This document shows, in pieces, positions 22,741-34,949 of a DNA stretch of 64,000 nucleotides (positions are counted from its first letter, which is position 1; the number at the start of each line of letters is the position of its first letter). Where the stretch lies: positions 62,001-126,000 of the forward strand of contig JBMNFF010000010.1 of the NCBI GenBank assembly GCA_050949165.1, given 5' to 3'. This DNA is from DAIOXA01 sp050949165. Its GTDB lineage: Bacteria; Bacillota; Proteinivoracia; UBA4975. The notes beneath the pieces were generated by a model. That model was given only the letters and a program-made list of their open reading frames with translations. It ran no database searches and had not been told where the DNA came from. The translations under genes and the position numbers were made by a program.

Positions 22741-24558
22741 CTATTTTTCCTTGCGGAACCACTTATAGATCTCCTCGGCCACCGGCCAGGGAATACCCGG
22801 GACGGCGGCAATCTCCGCCACGTCCTTTTCCCGGAGCTGGTGCAGACTGCCAAAGGCCCTAAGAAGCGCAGTACGCCGGGCCGGTCCCACCCCGGGGATG
22901 TTCTCCAACTCCGAGGCCAGGGTGGTCTTGGTGCGCAGGCGGCGGTGATAGGCGATGGCGAAGCGGTGGGCCTCGTCCCGCACCTGCTGCAGCAACATCA
23001 GGGCAGGATTATCTCGTTCCAAAGTCAGGGGCCGGCTCTGACCCGGTACAAATACCTCTTCCTCCCGCTCGGCCAAGCTGATAATCTTGACATCATCAAA
23101 ACCCAGTTCCCGCAATTGACCCAGGGCGGCAGAGAGCTGCCCCTTGCCGCCGTCCACCACCACCAGGCTGGGGAGCTGATTAAAGCCCTCCCTCCCTTCT
23201 TTGGCGGCTTCAAAGCGGCGGCGGATTACCTGGGCCATGGAGGCAAAGTCGTCGGGCCCTTTGATGTCCCTGATCTTAAAGCGCCGGTACTTGCTGCGAG
23301 CGGGACGCCCGTGTTCAAAGACCACCATGGAGGCCACCGTCTGGCTGCCCTGGAAGTGGGAAATATCAAAGCACTCAATGCGCACCGGCAATCCCGGCAG
23401 GTTCAGGGCATCTGCCAGCTGTTGCAGGATGACCTTGCCCCGCTCCCGGCTTTCCTTCTGCTCCCGCAGATCTGCCTCCATATGGGAGGCCAGGTTGTTC
23501 CGGGCCATGTCCATGAGCATCCTCTTCTCCCCCCGCTGGGGGACCTTGAGGGACACGGGACCCTGGCGCAGGGAACTGAGCCATTGAGCCAGAGCCTCCC
23601 TTTCATCAGGCAACTCGGAGACCAGGATCTCCCGGGGCAGAATCGAAGCATTGGCATAATAATCCCGGATGAAGGCGGCCACGGCCTCGCCGACGGTGGC
23701 AAACTCCAGCTGTTCAAAGCTGTGGTATTCGTTGCCCAGCACCTTGCCGCCCCGCACCGAGATGAGCTGCGCGGCAGCCAGCTCGGGCGTCACTTCCACC
23801 GCCAGCACGTCCAGGTTCCAGCGCTGATTGGTGACGATGCGCTGCCGGGTGGTGAGCTTGGCCAGGGCGGCCAGCTGATCCCGGAGTTCCGCCGCCCTTT
23901 CAAATTCCAGATTTTCCGAGGCCTCGGCCATTTGCCGGTGCAGGTCGGCCTCCAATTGCTGGTGCTTGCCCTCCAGGAAGAGGATGACCTGATCCAGGAG
24001 GCGCCGGTATTCCTCGGCAGACACCCGGCCGGCACAGGGTGCCAGGCAGCGGCGGATATGAAAATTCAGGCAGGGCCTGCCCTTGCCCCGCCAATCGGCG
24101 CAGGTGCGCAGGGGAAAGAGTTTATTGGCCAGCTTCAGGGTGTCGTTGACCACCCCGGCATTGGGATAGGGCCCGAAATAGCGGGCCTTGTCCCGGCGCA
24201 TCTTGCGCACCATTTCCAGGCGGGGAAAGTCGTCTTCCAAATCCAACTTGATATAGGGATAGTCCTTATCATCCTTGAGGCGTACATTGTACCGGGGACG
24301 GTGCTTTTTGATGAGCTGGCTCTCCAGGAGCAAAGCCTCCACCTCGGTGGCGGTGAGGATATAATCCAAATCCACGGCAGTGCGCTGGATGGCGTTGACC
24401 TTGGCCTGCTCTGAGGCAGCGGCCTCACTAAAGTAAGAGCGCACTCGGCTGCGCAGGTTCTTGGCCTTGCCCACGTAGATAACTTCTTCGTCGGCATCCT
24501 TGAATATATAGACCCCGCTGCTGGTGGGCAGCTGTCTTACCTTGTCGACCAGTTCCAT
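22741..24558 (-). CDS. uvrC: excinuclease ABC subunit C
   Basis: 605 residues from the ATG at 24558 with GGGGTGAGG upstream; a GTG at 24582 would add eight residues. The GIY-YIG nuclease domain is at the N-terminus (GVYIFKDADEEVIYVGKAKN), a UVR helical hairpin is in the middle (DLHRQMAEASENLEFERAAEL), then the RNase H-like nuclease domain (DGGKGQ, AMVVFEHG-type strands) and two C-terminal helix-hairpin-helix motifs (ENIPGVGPARRTALL, IAAVPGI). It makes both incisions in nucleotide excision repair with UvrA and UvrB, encoded about 6 kb away. I saw no LexA box at its own start. Confidence 0.96.
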   Translation of the reverse strand: MELVDKVRQLPTSSGVYIFKDADEEVIYVGKAKNLRSRVRSYFSEAAASEQAKVNAIQRTAVDLDYILTATEVEALLLESQLIKKHRPRYNVRLKDDKDYPYIKLDLEDDFPRLEMVRKMRRDKARYFGPYPNAGVVNDTLKLANKLFPLRTCADWRGKGRPCLNFHIRRCLAPCAGRVSAEEYRRLLDQVILFLEGKHQQLEADLHRQMAEASENLEFERAAELRDQLAALAKLTTRQRIVTNQRWNLDVLAVEVTPELAAAQLISVRGGKVLGNEYHSFEQLEFATVGEAVAAFIRDYYANASILPREILVSELPDEREALAQWLSSLRQGPVSLKVPQRGEKRMLMDMARNNLASHMEADLREQKESRERGKVILQQLADALNLPGLPVRIECFDISHFQGSQTVASMVVFEHGRPARSKYRRFKIRDIKGPDDFASMAQVIRRRFEAAKEGREGFNQLPSLVVVDGGKGQLSAALGQLRELGFDDVKIISLAEREEEVFVPGQSRPLTLERDNPALMLLQQVRDEAHRFAIAYHRRLRTKTTLASELENIPGVGPARRTALLRAFGSLHQLREKDVAEIAAVPGIPWPVAEEIYKWFRKEK

Positions 24559-24707
24559 TTCCTCACCCCGTTTCCATCTCACAGTAATTATAGCATTGCG
24601 CCAGAAACAAACATACCCCCTAGACCCCAGGCTATCCTTGGCAGGTATAATTATCTAGAGCATTTTCTGCCCGGCCGCCGTATCTTAGTTAATAAGGAGG
24701 GATGAAA

Positions 24708-25089
24708 GTGGCAACAACTCTTATCAAGTTAGTTATGAGTGCCGAGACGGTAACGACGACCAACCTCTTACCTGACGTAAAAAGGTACTTCTACTTCTTG
24801 TCGGAAGATGAGAGGGATGGGGATACCGTCACCATTCCCGCTTCGGAATTTGTCGACGATGAGGGTAACCCTGTGGTTGGCAACCTGACCACAGTTACCA
24901 CCGACAATGGCTATTACAACCTGTACGTTAACGGCGCCCTACAGCAAACCAGCCTGTACACTGTAGAGGAAGACGGTTCCCAAGTTGAGATTCGGCCAAG
25001 GCTCCACAGTGCCCCTTGGCGCGCCAATTATCCTGGTTGTAACTAACTTCGCCCCCGTCTCGACCTCAACAACCACAGTAACATCATAA
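24708..25089 (+). pseudogene. DUF4183 protein gene with a frameshift
   Basis: From a GTG at 24708 (AAGGAGG seven bases upstream) the frame reads as a DUF4183 protein: RYFYFLSEDERDGDTVTIPA, FVDDEGNPV, NGYYNLYVNGALQQTSLYTV. After QVEI, near 24990-24998, the sense continues in another frame as FGQGSTVPLGAPIILVVTNF and ends in a Ser/Thr run at 25089, exactly the expected end of the family. One missing base near GAGATTCGG explains this. DUF4183 proteins are common in spore formers and are thought to be surface or exosporium components. It is either an inactivated gene or a sequencing error. Confidence 0.72.
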
Positions 25090-25188
25090 TTCCTGAAAGG
25101 GCTGCGCAAAAGAGGCTTCCCCTGCCTGATCCTCGGGCAATCTCTTTGAACGAAGCCTGTAACCCGAAAGCCGAGGTGCTATTGCATG

Positions 25189-25218
25189 GGGCTGTATTGC
25201 GGCAGCCCTCTTGTATTT
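25189..25218 (+). terminator. weak hairpin downstream of the DUF4183 gene
   Basis: GGGCTG/CAGCCC stem (25189-25208), followed by TCTTGTATTT. The rest of 25090-25338 shows no convincing gene. Confidence 0.3.
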
Positions 25219-25338
25219 CCTCCACACTGCTCTGCAACTGCTAAAATGCCATCATCAGCTTACGACAAGCCGGAACCTTTTCCCTGGCTGAGGTAATAAG
25301 TTACAACAGGAACCTTATTGTAGGTTGGGGTGATAATT

Positions 25339-25731
25339 TTGGTCTGCTCTACCGATGTAAAATGTGTACTCTGCGACAAGAGCGGCAATATTGTAGATCC
25401 CGGAGCCCCGGGAGCAGTGAGCTACCGGGTCATATCCCAGAGGACCGTCAGGGAAGACAATCTCCCCGAAACAGAAATTTTCGTTCAGCTCACTGGTCAC
25501 ATCCGCCTGATTTCCCAGTATTTTTCTTCCCCCCCAATCCCCTTTAGGGTTTCCGGCTTCTTTAATCTGCTTACCCCCCGGGGTTCTGACATTCACTATC
25601 GCCCTCAAGGCCTTCCGGTGCAAGGCGAAATTAAAGCAAAGGCGATACAGGGTCGACCTCTCCTTAGACAGCTTGGCCTGGTCTTCTGCACCAGCGGACC
25701 TGGTAGTTCCCGCCCAAAGCCTAAGCTCTGA
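25339..25731 (+). pseudogene. N-terminal module of the DUF4183 triplet gene, out of frame
   Basis: From a TTG at 25339 (GGGGTG six bases upstream) the frame reads VCSTDVKCVLCDKSGNIVD, then TEIFVQLTGHIRLISQYF. At a run of six C (25574-25579) the protein-like reading moves to the frame of the following DUF4183 gene (GVLTFTIALKAFRCKAKLKQ). With one C fewer, a single protein of about 455 residues would run from 25339 to 26704. Third-position GC content also favours the other frame after the C run. I do not recognise the module; it may be a spore-surface adaptor. Confidence 0.5.
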
Positions 25732-25795
25732 AACCTTTCCCAGCAACCCCGGACCTTTCCAGGCAACTTGCCTCCGGGTAGAAAGGGTTTTCGAC

Positions 25796-26704
25796 ATGAT
25801 CTGCTTTCGGGCAAAGGCTGTGGTCAGCGTTGAAACCTGTCTGCTTTACGCCCGGGTTTACCAGTACACTGCCCTGGCCCGGGATGGACAATGGGTCTTT
25901 ACCGATGGCGATGAACTCACCCAGTATGGGAACCGGGGAATTTTGGATCCCCAGCAGGTCTCCTTCCATCAGCTATTTATCAATGGCGTCCTGCAGCCGC
26001 CTATAAACTATGTACTGGAAAAGGGCAAACTTACCCTAACCACTCAGGACTCCCCCCTGACGGGGGCGCCAGTAATTCTCAGATTTTTTACCCTCACCGA
26101 CAGCAATGGCGCTGTCATCAAGGCAGAAACAGCTCAATACCTTGCCCTGGCCCAGGGCGGGAAAAGGGTGTATACCGATGCCGATAAGCTTCTGACTTAT
26201 AACAGCAGCGACATCCTGAATCCCCAGGCAGTATCCTATATTAACCTCTACATCAATGGTGCCCTCCAGCCGCCTGTCAACTATACGGTGGAGAGGGGTA
26301 AATTGACCCTGAACACAGCCGACCTTCCTCCTCCCGGAGCGCCAATTATCCTTGAATTTGTCAAAATAGGAAGTCCGCGTCCCTTACCGGTGAAAGTAAA
26401 CATGTTTAATGCCGCTGCCAAGGCAGGAAAGATCTACACCGATGCCGATGCACTAGAAGAATATAAATCCAGCAAGCTTATCGAGCCGAGCCTCAGCTCA
26501 TGCCAGAATCTCTATATCAATGCAGTGGTCCAGCCAAAAGTTAATTACCTTTTGAGCAAGGGAGCCCTCAAGCTGCTGACATCGGACCTGCCCCTGGAAA
26601 ACTCGCCAATTACTGTTCAGTATTTGAGGATATGCGAAAATCTTACCCCCTTGCCTTCACTGCCGATTAAGAAATCCCCAAAGTACCTTTCGAGCACCTC
26701 GTAG
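25796..26704 (+). CDS. protein with three tandem DUF4183 repeats
   Basis: 302 residues if started at the ATG at 25796; the frame is open further upstream and probably once continued into the module described at 25339. Three repeats of about 85 residues each contain a YTA/YLA...VYTDAD element, then LFINGVLQPPINY, LYINGALQPPVNY or LYINAVVQPKVNY, then GKLTL, then APVILRF or equivalent. This is the DUF4183 pattern, associated with exosporium-like surfaces of spore formers. It is followed by a strong terminator. Confidence 0.78.
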   Translation: MICFRAKAVVSVETCLLYARVYQYTALARDGQWVFTDGDELTQYGNRGILDPQQVSFHQLFINGVLQPPINYVLEKGKLTLTTQDSPLTGAPVILRFFTLTDSNGAVIKAETAQYLALAQGGKRVYTDADKLLTYNSSDILNPQAVSYINLYINGALQPPVNYTVERGKLTLNTADLPPPGAPIILEFVKIGSPRPLPVKVNMFNAAAKAGKIYTDADALEEYKSSKLIEPSLSSCQNLYINAVVQPKVNYLLSKGALKLLTSDLPLENSPITVQYLRICENLTPLPSLPIKKSPKYLSSTS

Positions 26705-26749
26705 CGAATGATATTGAACTTCCATATCGCCGATGAAACAGAGTAAAAC

Positions 26750-26780
26750 ACCCGGAGCCTGGCTCCGGGTATTTTTTATT
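26750..26780 (+). terminator. terminator after the DUF4183 triplet gene
   Basis: ACCCGGAG and CTCCGGGT form a stem with loop CCTGG, followed by ATTTTTTATT. Beyond it, up to 26939, I see no gene. Confidence 0.85.
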
Positions 26781-26939
26781 TCTTCTCTTTCATAACGCTG
26801 GCTCAATCCCCACTTATCAGCCACTCATTTTCCAAGGATTTTCCCCTTTCGGAAGCAGATCTACCATCCCTATGCTTCCAGCACGGGGCTATGAACTTGT
26901 GGTCCTCTACCACTCAGGAAGTGCCTTTGCAACACCGGC

Positions 26940-27632
26940 TCATGAACTTACAGCCCTGTTATCTTCCTCCTGGACAAACTCCCCATCCTGCATCCGCAAC
27001 ACCACATCTGCGTGGCCGGCAACGGTGGGGTCATGGGTGACGATGATTACACAGCAATTCCGCTCATAGGCAAGACCCTTTAGGAGCCTGACAATGTTCT
27101 CGCCATTCTCGGTATCCAAATTGCCTGTGGGTTCATCTGCCAGGATGACCTTGGGCTCAGAGACAATCGCCCGGGCAATGGCAACCCGTTGCTGTTCGCC
27201 GCCGCTGAGCATGGCGGGAAAGCGGTTAAATACCTCTTCTGTCAGGCCGACAGATTTAATCATCTCCGCTGCTTTAACCTTAGCCTCCTTGCCCTTGATG
27301 CCCTTTAATTCCAAGGGGTACATGACATTTTCCAGGGCCGTCAGCAGGGGAAAGAGGTTGTAGGCCTGGTAGATTACCGATACATCTTTCCGCCGATACT
27401 TGTCCCTGTTCATCTTACTGGTGGCGGTATCCTGGAAAATTACCTGGCCCTTTGAAGGCAGGTCCAATCCCGCCAAGAGTGAGAGCATGGTGGTCTTGCC
27501 GCTGCCGCTTTTGCCCATGACGGCATAGACCTTACCCTGCTCAAAGGAATAGGATACGTCCTTCAATGCTTGTACCGTCTGGTATCGGTTCATGTACACA
27601 TAGGAAACATTGTCTAGGGTCAGGATACCCAT
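26940..27632 (-). CDS. ABC transporter ATP-binding protein (MacB/LolD type)
   Basis: 230 residues from the ATG at 27632; the longer frame is a read-through of the upstream permease gene. Walker A is GKSGSGKT, the signature is LSGGEQQR, Walker B is VILADEPTGNLD and the H-loop is VTHD. The MTGNLD-like Walker B and length are typical of MacB/LolD-type ATPases that power FtsX-like permeases for export or lipoprotein/peptide handling. Its partner is the adjacent permease, ending 8 bases upstream. Confidence 0.9.
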   Translation of the reverse strand: MGILTLDNVSYVYMNRYQTVQALKDVSYSFEQGKVYAVMGKSGSGKTTMLSLLAGLDLPSKGQVIFQDTATSKMNRDKYRRKDVSVIYQAYNLFPLLTALENVMYPLELKGIKGKEAKVKAAEMIKSVGLTEEVFNRFPAMLSGGEQQRVAIARAIVSEPKVILADEPTGNLDTENGENIVRLLKGLAYERNCCVIIVTHDPTVAGHADVVLRMQDGEFVQEEDNRAVSS

Positions 27633-27640
27633 CTTTCTCA

Positions 27641-28849
27641 CTACTCCCTTGCCGTTAATATTTCGATTACATTCACACGGTTCATTGTCGCTATGCCCAA
27701 ACCCGAGCCTGTCAGGTAAAAGCTGACATAGCCTAAACCTGTTCCAACTTGAGAAACTGAAAATTGCCCTGTCATCAGCACTGAAATCACCAAACCCAGC
27801 GCCGTTCCCAATAGGCAAAGAATGCCCTGTTCGACGAAAAAGGTGAAAAAGCTGGCAGTCCTGCTGGTTCCCAGGGAGCGCATGATGGCGAATTCAGGCT
27901 TTCTTACCCGGATAAGCAGGTATGAGACCAGAAAACCAATCCCTGCACAGAACAGATAAATAACAGGATACAAAGCCCTGGAAAAATCAATGTAATCCTG
28001 CACAGGGGCAGTAGCATTCTTTAGCAGTCTGTCGTTTATGGTAAAACTCAATTCTTGACTGCCGCTCACTGAACCTGCCCCGCGGCTGACAAACCCAAAT
28101 TCCATCAAGGTATCCCTGAACCTGTTTAAGTCCTGGGTGTTTTGCAGAAGAAAATTGGCGCTACTGAATTCCACTGGCTTACCTATACCTCGACTTACGT
28201 CATTTGCTATTTCCAAGGGGCAGTATATTGGCGCAGGAGTAACGTAAGATTTGTATACGCCTACGATCTTCAGGGATACAGTGTGACGACTAATATCGCT
28301 TTCCGATTCAGCGGGATACTTTTTTATGTCTAGGGCAGTATAATTCACTTCAGCCCCGACAAAGAGACTGTGGTCAGCTAAAAAATCTTCACTGACAAGG
28401 CAGACCTTTTCCTCACTACCAAACAATTTTTCATCGTACCCATCCATGAATTCTGGCTGTTGTGGAAGCGCTGTTACATCATTAACTCCCACCAGCATTG
28501 AAGGGTTCCTGGTATAATCTGTTAGCCGGGAAATATCTCCGTCCTGCCATGTCCCCACTTTTCCAAAGACCCTAAGGGTGTATATCCCGTCTCTGATAAA
28601 ACCGGTGTTTTCTAGTCCGGTTATTATTTTTCTTTCTATCCTCAACCCATCAATATTGCCATCCAAATCGGTGATATATCCAGTTACTTCGATATTGGCG
28701 TGCAGTTCATCCAGGGTTTGACGGTGCCGATAGATGGTATTTGTATACACATTCAGAAAAAGCACGATTACCAATGAAACTACTAGCACAACCAAGCTTC
28801 TCAGTTTGCGGCGGAAGAGTTGTCTCAAGGAGGCCTTAACTATGAACAT
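27641..28849 (-). CDS. FtsX-like ABC transporter permease
   Basis: 402 residues. An N-terminal membrane helix (SLVVLVVSLVIVLFLNVY), a large extracellular region (about 45-290), then three C-terminal helices with the FtsX-domain signature YLLIRVRKPEFAIMRSLGTSR give the usual MacB-permease layout. It ends in NVIEILTARE, a tail common in this family. It would pair with the ATPase just downstream. The gene immediately upstream is a broken second permease, so the exporter may have lost one half of a heterodimer. Confidence 0.85.
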   Translation of the reverse strand: MFIVKASLRQLFRRKLRSLVVLVVSLVIVLFLNVYTNTIYRHRQTLDELHANIEVTGYITDLDGNIDGLRIERKIITGLENTGFIRDGIYTLRVFGKVGTWQDGDISRLTDYTRNPSMLVGVNDVTALPQQPEFMDGYDEKLFGSEEKVCLVSEDFLADHSLFVGAEVNYTALDIKKYPAESESDISRHTVSLKIVGVYKSYVTPAPIYCPLEIANDVSRGIGKPVEFSSANFLLQNTQDLNRFRDTLMEFGFVSRGAGSVSGSQELSFTINDRLLKNATAPVQDYIDFSRALYPVIYLFCAGIGFLVSYLLIRVRKPEFAIMRSLGTSRTASFFTFFVEQGILCLLGTALGLVISVLMTGQFSVSQVGTGLGYVSFYLTGSGLGIATMNRVNVIEILTARE

Positions 28850-28853
28850 GCCA

Positions 28854-30058
28854 TCACTTCTCTTTCTCTGTTAGCACTTGCATGGGCTCAGCTCTCAGGA
28901 CTTTGGCGGCAAAAATGCCGCTCAATACTAGGGTAACAGCAAGCACCGTTCCTGCAGCTATCAGGGGGGCGATGGGCTTGTCTGGGGCGATGGCCTGGAA
29001 TTCCACCTCATTGTCTTCACCATAAACTTCGCTGTAGGTCGCACTCAGGGAGACCTCCTGGGCGCTTCGGGCATAGACATTCTCCATCACCCTATCCGAC
29101 AGGGCATATCCTGCTAACCCGCCGAGGACAACCGACAGACCAGCAACCATGAGGACGGTAATCAGCAGAAAGGCAAGAGCTTTGCCACGGCTAGTCCCCA
29201 GGGAGTACATTATGGCGATGGTGCGCTGCTGCCTGCCCACATAGAGCAGGGAGAAAAGCAGGACAATCCCCAATCCCCCTGCGGCGCAGACACCCGTCAG
29301 GAGCAAGGCATTTTCCCTCAAACCGGCCAGGGCCCCGCTGACCTTGCTGTAACCCTGGTCATAGAAGGTGAAATTCAGTCCCGACAGGTCATACTGCTCC
29401 ATCTCCTCCAGAAAAGCCTCTACCTTGCCATTGGCGAGGCGGAAAGAAACAAAGTTGTCTCTAGTCATGTAGGGCTGGAGACTGATAGATTTTTGCGGGT
29501 CCATCACCCTATCCGACAGGGCATATCCTGCTAACCCGCCGAGGACAACCGACAGACCAGCAACCATGAGGACGGTAATCAGCAGAAAGGCAAGAGCTTT
29601 GCCACGGCTAGTCCCCAGGGAGTACATTATGGCGATGGTGCGCTGCTGCCTGCCCACATAGAGCAGGGAGAAAAGCAGGACAATCCCCAATCCCCCTGCG
29701 GCGCAGACACCCGTCAGGAGCAAGGCATTTTCCCTCAAACCGGCCAGGGCCCCGCTGACCTTGCTGTAACCCTGGTCATAGAAGGTGAAATTCAGTCCCG
29801 ACAGGTCATACTGCTCCATCTCCTCCAGAAATGCCCCTACCCCGCCATTACGAGACGGAAGGAGACAAAGTTGTCTCTAGTCATGTAGCGCTGGAAACTG
29901 ATAGATTTTTGCGGAATAAAAATAGTATCTTCATACAAGCCATAGGCACCGTCCATGTGTCCAACTACCTGGTACATGCCGATAATTTCATAGTTACCTT
30001 GAGGTGGTGCAGGAGATATAAATATTGATAGACTTCCATTACTATTTCTGCAACTCAG
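28854..30058 (-). pseudogene. broken FtsX-like permease gene with internal tandem duplication
   Basis: An open segment of 321 codons (29819-28854) contains the FtsX-type stretch ending TIAIMYSLGTSRGKALAFLL twice. Upstream, the reading continues in another frame back to 30058 (YEIIGMYQVVGHMDGAYGLY, YMTRDNFVSFRL) and then hits stops without a start. So the N-terminus is missing, there is one single-base deletion near 29845, and a 417-bp unit is duplicated. Only the C-terminal FtsX part is intact. It sits five bases ahead of the complete permease. Confidence 0.85.
29083..29916. repeat. 417-bp direct tandem duplication inside the permease pseudogene
   Basis: Unit 1 (29083-29499) and unit 2 (29500-29916) abut. 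They appear identical for about 330 bases, then diverge in the last 80 or so by several substitutions and a one-base deletion in unit 2. The unit is 139 codons, so the duplication itself keeps the frame. Confidence 0.88.
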
Positions 30059-30080
30059 TTATGTTCTCCTGCTTACTAAA

Positions 30081-30116
30081 GAAAAATACCCTCCCGAAAT
30101 AGATTCAGGAGGGTAT
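30081..30116 (-). terminator. terminator after uvrA
   Basis: ATACCCTCC and GGAGGGTAT form a 9-base stem just after the uvrA stop, followed by TTTTTC on the minus strand. Confidence 0.78.
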
Positions 30117-30119
30117 TCT

Positions 30120-32945
<2,826 letters not shown>

Positions 32946-32952
32946 TATCTCT

Positions 32953-34926
32953 TCATTCCTTGCTCTTGAGTTTAATTATTATATCCCGCAGATAGGCGGC
33001 CTGCTCGAATTCCAGGGCCTTGGCGGCGGTTTGCATCTCTTTTTCCAGGCGCCTGATCAGGCGGGCCCTTTCATCTCTGGACATATCCTTGTCCTCGGTG
33101 CTGTACTTGGCCCCCTCTTCAGCGGCCTTGGTGGCCTCGATGACGGCCCGGATGTCCTTCTTGACGGTTTTGGGCACGATGCCGTGGGCCTTGTTGTACT
33201 CGGTCTGCAGTTGCCGACGCCGCAGGGTTTCCTCCACCGCCCGCTGCATGGAGTCGGTGACCTGGTCGGCGTACATGACCACCCGGCCGTTGACATTGCG
33301 GGCAGCCCGGCCCATGGTCTGAATCAAAGAGCGGTCGGAGCGCAGGAAGCCTTCCTTGTCTGCGTCCAGAATAGCCACCAGAGAGACCTCGGGAAGGTCC
33401 AGGCCTTCCCGAAGCAGGTTGATGCCCACCAGGACGTCGAACTCGCCCCGGCGCAGGTCGCGGACAATGGCCATGCGCTCCAGGGTATCGATGTCGGAGT
33501 GGAGGTAGCGCACCTTGACGCCGGCCTCCCGCAGGTAGTCGGTGAGGTCTTCGGCCATGCGCTTGGTCAGGGTGGTGACCAGCACCCGTTCCCGCATCAC
33601 TACCCGTTGGCGGATCTCCTCCAGCAGGTCGTCCACCTGGCCCTCCACCGGCTTGATCTCCACCTCGGGATCCACCAGGCCGGTGGGGCGGATAATCTGC
33701 TCCACCACCTGGGTGCTGTGTTCCTGCTCATAGGGCCCCGGCGTGGCGCTGACATAGACGGCCTGGGGGACCAGGGCTTCGAACTCCTGGAAGGTCAGGG
33801 GACGGTTGTCCAGGGCCGAGGGCAGGCGGAAGCCGTGTTCCACCAGGACAGTCTTCCTGGCCCGGTCTCCGTTATACATGCCCCGGACCTGGGGCAGGGT
33901 GACGTGGGACTCGTCCACCACCAGGAGGAAGTCCTCGGGGAAGTAGTCTATCAAAGTAGCGGGTCGGCTCCCCGGCGGACGCAAGGCCAGGTGCCGGGAG
34001 TAATTTTCAATTCCCTGGCAGAAGCCCATTTCCTGGATCATCTCCAGGTCATAGCGGGTGCGCTGTTCCAGGCGCTGGGCTTCCAGGAGCTTGCCCTGGC
34101 TCTTAAAATAAGCCAGCTGCTCTTCCAGCTCGGCCTGGATATTGACGATAGCCTTGTCCAGCACCTCCCGGGAAGTGACGAAGTGGGAAGCGGGGAAGAT
34201 GGCGACGTGGTTGCGGTCGCCCAGAATCTCTCCCGTCAGGGTGTCAATCTCGGTAATCCGCTCCACCTCGTCGCCGAAGTACTCTACCCGGATGGCCCGG
34301 TCGCTGGTGCCGGCGGGGAAGATCTCCAGGACATCGCCCCGCACCCGGAAGGTGCTGCGATGGAAGTCTATATCATTGCGGGCATACTGCATGTCCACCA
34401 GACGGCGCAGGACCTGGTCCCGGGGAGCTTCGCTGCCCACCCTCAAGGAGAGGACATGCTTGCGGTACTCCTCGGGGGAACCCAGGCCGTAGATGCAGGA
34501 AACACTGGCCACGATGATGACGTCCCGGCGCTCAAAGAGGGCGCTGGTGGCCGAGTGGCGCAGTTTATCTATCTCTTCATTGATGGAGGCGTCCTTCTCG
34601 ATATAAGTATCGGTGTGGGGAATGTACGCCTCGGGCTGGTAGTAATCATAGTAGCTGACGAAGTATTCCACGGCGTTTTCCGGGAAGAACTCCTTGAACT
34701 CGCTGCAGAGCTGGGCGGCCAGGGTCTTGTTGTGGGCGATGACCAGGGTGGGCCGCTGCACCTGGGCGATGACATTGGCGATGGTGAAGGTCTTGCCGGA
34801 GCCAGTGACGCCCAGCAGGGTCTGATGGCGCATATTTTTATCCAGCCCGGCCACCAGCTGCTCTATGGCCCGGGGCTGATCGCCGGTGGGCTTGTAGTCG
34901 GAGACCAGTTTGAATCGACGTTCCAT
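32953..34926 (-). CDS. uvrB: excinuclease ABC subunit B
   Basis: 657 residues. Walker A is GVTGSGKT, the DNA-strand-separating beta-hairpin region reads YYDYYQPEAYIP, the helicase motifs include VDESHVTLPQ and a QTMGRAARN-type motif VI, and the C-terminal UVR hairpin (AKALEFEQAAYLRD) contacts UvrC. It opens DNA around the lesion after delivery by UvrA. It is the first gene of uvrB-uvrA, behind a LexA-type box. Confidence 0.97.
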   Translation of the reverse strand: MERRFKLVSDYKPTGDQPRAIEQLVAGLDKNMRHQTLLGVTGSGKTFTIANVIAQVQRPTLVIAHNKTLAAQLCSEFKEFFPENAVEYFVSYYDYYQPEAYIPHTDTYIEKDASINEEIDKLRHSATSALFERRDVIIVASVSCIYGLGSPEEYRKHVLSLRVGSEAPRDQVLRRLVDMQYARNDIDFHRSTFRVRGDVLEIFPAGTSDRAIRVEYFGDEVERITEIDTLTGEILGDRNHVAIFPASHFVTSREVLDKAIVNIQAELEEQLAYFKSQGKLLEAQRLEQRTRYDLEMIQEMGFCQGIENYSRHLALRPPGSRPATLIDYFPEDFLLVVDESHVTLPQVRGMYNGDRARKTVLVEHGFRLPSALDNRPLTFQEFEALVPQAVYVSATPGPYEQEHSTQVVEQIIRPTGLVDPEVEIKPVEGQVDDLLEEIRQRVVMRERVLVTTLTKRMAEDLTDYLREAGVKVRYLHSDIDTLERMAIVRDLRRGEFDVLVGINLLREGLDLPEVSLVAILDADKEGFLRSDRSLIQTMGRAARNVNGRVVMYADQVTDSMQRAVEETLRRRQLQTEYNKAHGIVPKTVKKDIRAVIEATKAAEEGAKYSTEDKDMSRDERARLIRRLEKEMQTAAKALEFEQAAYLRDIIIKLKSKE

Positions 34927-34949
34927 TTCCTCACTCCCTTCCAGGACTG

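Noticed and set aside
22702..24414. 570-codon plus-strand open frame opposite uvrC
   Set aside because: Antisense shadow of uvrC; no ribosome binding site and no recognisable domain.
25315..25797. 160-codon minus-strand open frame in the DUF4183 region
   Set aside because: The plus strand has better start signals and protein-like phrases in the same interval; the minus reading has no family pattern or ribosome binding site.
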